Source: Oscillospiraceae bacterium (GTDB lineage Bacteria > Bacillota_A > Clostridia > Oscillospirales > Ruminococcaceae). From it: 23,947 nt of DNA. The translations under genes and the position numbers were made by a program. Below the pieces are notes generated by a model, which did not search any database, was not told where the DNA came from, and worked only from the letters and a program-made list of their open reading frames with translations. Below, piece by piece: positions 23,112-23,947 of the stretch (within the stretch, counting starts at the first letter, position 1; every line of letters starts with the position of its first letter). The DNA lies in NCBI GenBank assembly GCA_900766795.1, contig CAAFWX010000112.1:1-23947 (forward strand), given 5' to 3'.

Positions 23112-23947
23112 TTAGATGTTGAGTTTGATGATGACCTTGTTATTGTCCTCCGTAATCTTGTCAACAAAGGTGTCGATAAGTTTTCTGATTTCAGCGTTCC
23201 GATTATTGGTTATGTAGTCCACAAAAACGTCGTTGAGTTTACGCAGCTTTTCTTCGGATATTGCGCTGTCCTTATTCTTGGTTTTTATTTCTTCAATGTT
23301 TTCCTCTAAAGACTTCTTTTCTTCTCTCATTCGGTCGAGTTCTTCCTTGAAATCTTCAGGGTCTAATCCCTGTTTGATTGCCTTTATTATTTTTGCTTTG
23401 TCACGCTCATTGTCCTTGAGCCGTTGCTGAATACGCTTTATGGCACACTTGTTTTCGCCATCTCTGATGTTGTTCAGCTCAACAATCTTTTGGTATAAAT
23501 TAGGAATATTATCCGATGAAAAGATATACTTTCTAAGCTCCTCGGCAACTAACTCATCAAGCTTATCCTTTCTGATATTCATATTAGGACAGCCATTTTT
23601 CGTTTTACGTTTCTCACAGGTGTATGCAATGGTCTTTATCTTCTTGGAGTTGGTGCTTGCATTTCCCGTCATATTACAGCCGCAGTGACCGCACACAACC
23701 TTGCCTGTCAGCATATAGACATTCTTCGCAGAATACTTCCCCGATTTACCCTTTCGTTTTTCGAGTATCTCGACAGCGGTGTTAAATGTTTTCTCGCTGA
23801 TAATTGCAGGTATTACACCCTTTTTCTCTACAATTTCTTCCTTGTCCTTTTCCTTGTGAGAGTTTCCTTTACCGCAGTATTCAGCTACCCTGCGGTTGTA
23901 AACATAATATCCACAGTATTTTTTGTTGCGAATAATACTATGCAAGG
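23112..23947 (-). CDS. Second large serine recombinase, partial
   Basis: This is the C-terminal ~278 residues of another large serine recombinase; the frame runs off the right edge, so the catalytic N-terminus is missing from the window. It aligns by eye with the first copy from its LHDLIKNKKYCGYYIYNRR region (here LHSIIRNKKYCGYYVYNRR) through the zinc ribbon (CGHCGCNMTGN, CEKRKTKNGC) and a highly charged coiled coil (IKRIQQRLKDNERDKAKIIK). The TTG at 23945 is not a real start. The copies are clearly diverged, so they are not a recent duplication, and this one is more AT- and Lys-rich. Tandem serine recombinases of this kind occur at the ends of Bacillota mobile elements. Confidence 0.9.
   Translation of the reverse strand, partial: LHSIIRNKKYCGYYVYNRRVAEYCGKGNSHKEKDKEEIVEKKGVIPAIISEKTFNTAVEILEKRKGKSGKYSAKNVYMLTGKVVCGHCGCNMTGNASTNSKKIKTIAYTCEKRKTKNGCPNMNIRKDKLDELVAEELRKYIFSSDNIPNLYQKIVELNNIRDGENKCAIKRIQQRLKDNERDKAKIIKAIKQGLDPEDFKEELDRMREEKKSLEENIEEIKTKNKDSAISEEKLRKLNDVFVDYITNNRNAEIRKLIDTFVDKITEDNNKVIIKLNI

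Overview
The window looks like the end of a draft contig from an endospore-forming member of the Bacillota, probably Oscillospiraceae/Ruminococcaceae. This rests on a complete gerA-gerB-gerC spore germinant-receptor operon, DnaD/DnaI-type replication genes, a PduL-type phosphotransacetylase, strong AGGAGG ribosome binding sites and near-consensus sigma-A promoters with 17-bp spacers, all in GC-rich third-position coding. No 16S rRNA is present, so the genus is inference. The first 20 bases are an exact Illumina TruSeq adapter end, not genome, so the left edge is an assembly artefact. The right edge cuts through a gene.

Layout. 21-2247 (minus) is a zinc-uptake operon transcribed leftward: Fur-family regulator (zur), zinc-binding lipoprotein (znuA), ATPase (znuC) and the first codons of the permease (znuB). 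Back to back with it is pduL (2448-3026), and the two promoters share a symmetrical -35 region. 3176-6533 holds the germinant-receptor operon (gerA, gerB, gerC), whose cistrons are joined by ATGA-type overlaps. 6579-7142 (minus) is an HdeD-like membrane protein. Divergent from it is a P-type cation ATPase (7345-9663), followed by DnaD-like and DnaC/DnaI-like replication genes (9810-11844) and a 6-phosphofructokinase (11889-12974).

13077-19294 is the least explained and most interesting part. A divergent pair of transcription units encodes, leftward, a zinc-ribbon, single-TM protein with a long Asp/Trp/Tyr-rich tail. Rightward is a three-gene operon: a two-TM protein, a zinc-ribbon/helical-repeat/coiled-coil protein, and an 1150-residue FtsK/SpoIIIE-type ATPase that I read as three tandem ATPase modules with only the middle one catalytically intact. 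This resembles the design of type VII secretion EssC/EccC motors, but no TM anchor in the motor and no WXG100 substrate gene is visible. It is followed by an XRE-repressor fused to an aminoglycoside-phosphotransferase-like kinase (19469-20752).

The right end (21157-23947) is a tRNA-Pro(CGG) gene followed by two tandem large serine recombinases on the minus strand, the second cut by the contig end and AT-richer. This looks like the edge of a mobile element. The other genes appear to be ordinary chromosome: metal homeostasis, acetate/propionate energy metabolism, glycolysis, replication start and spore germination.
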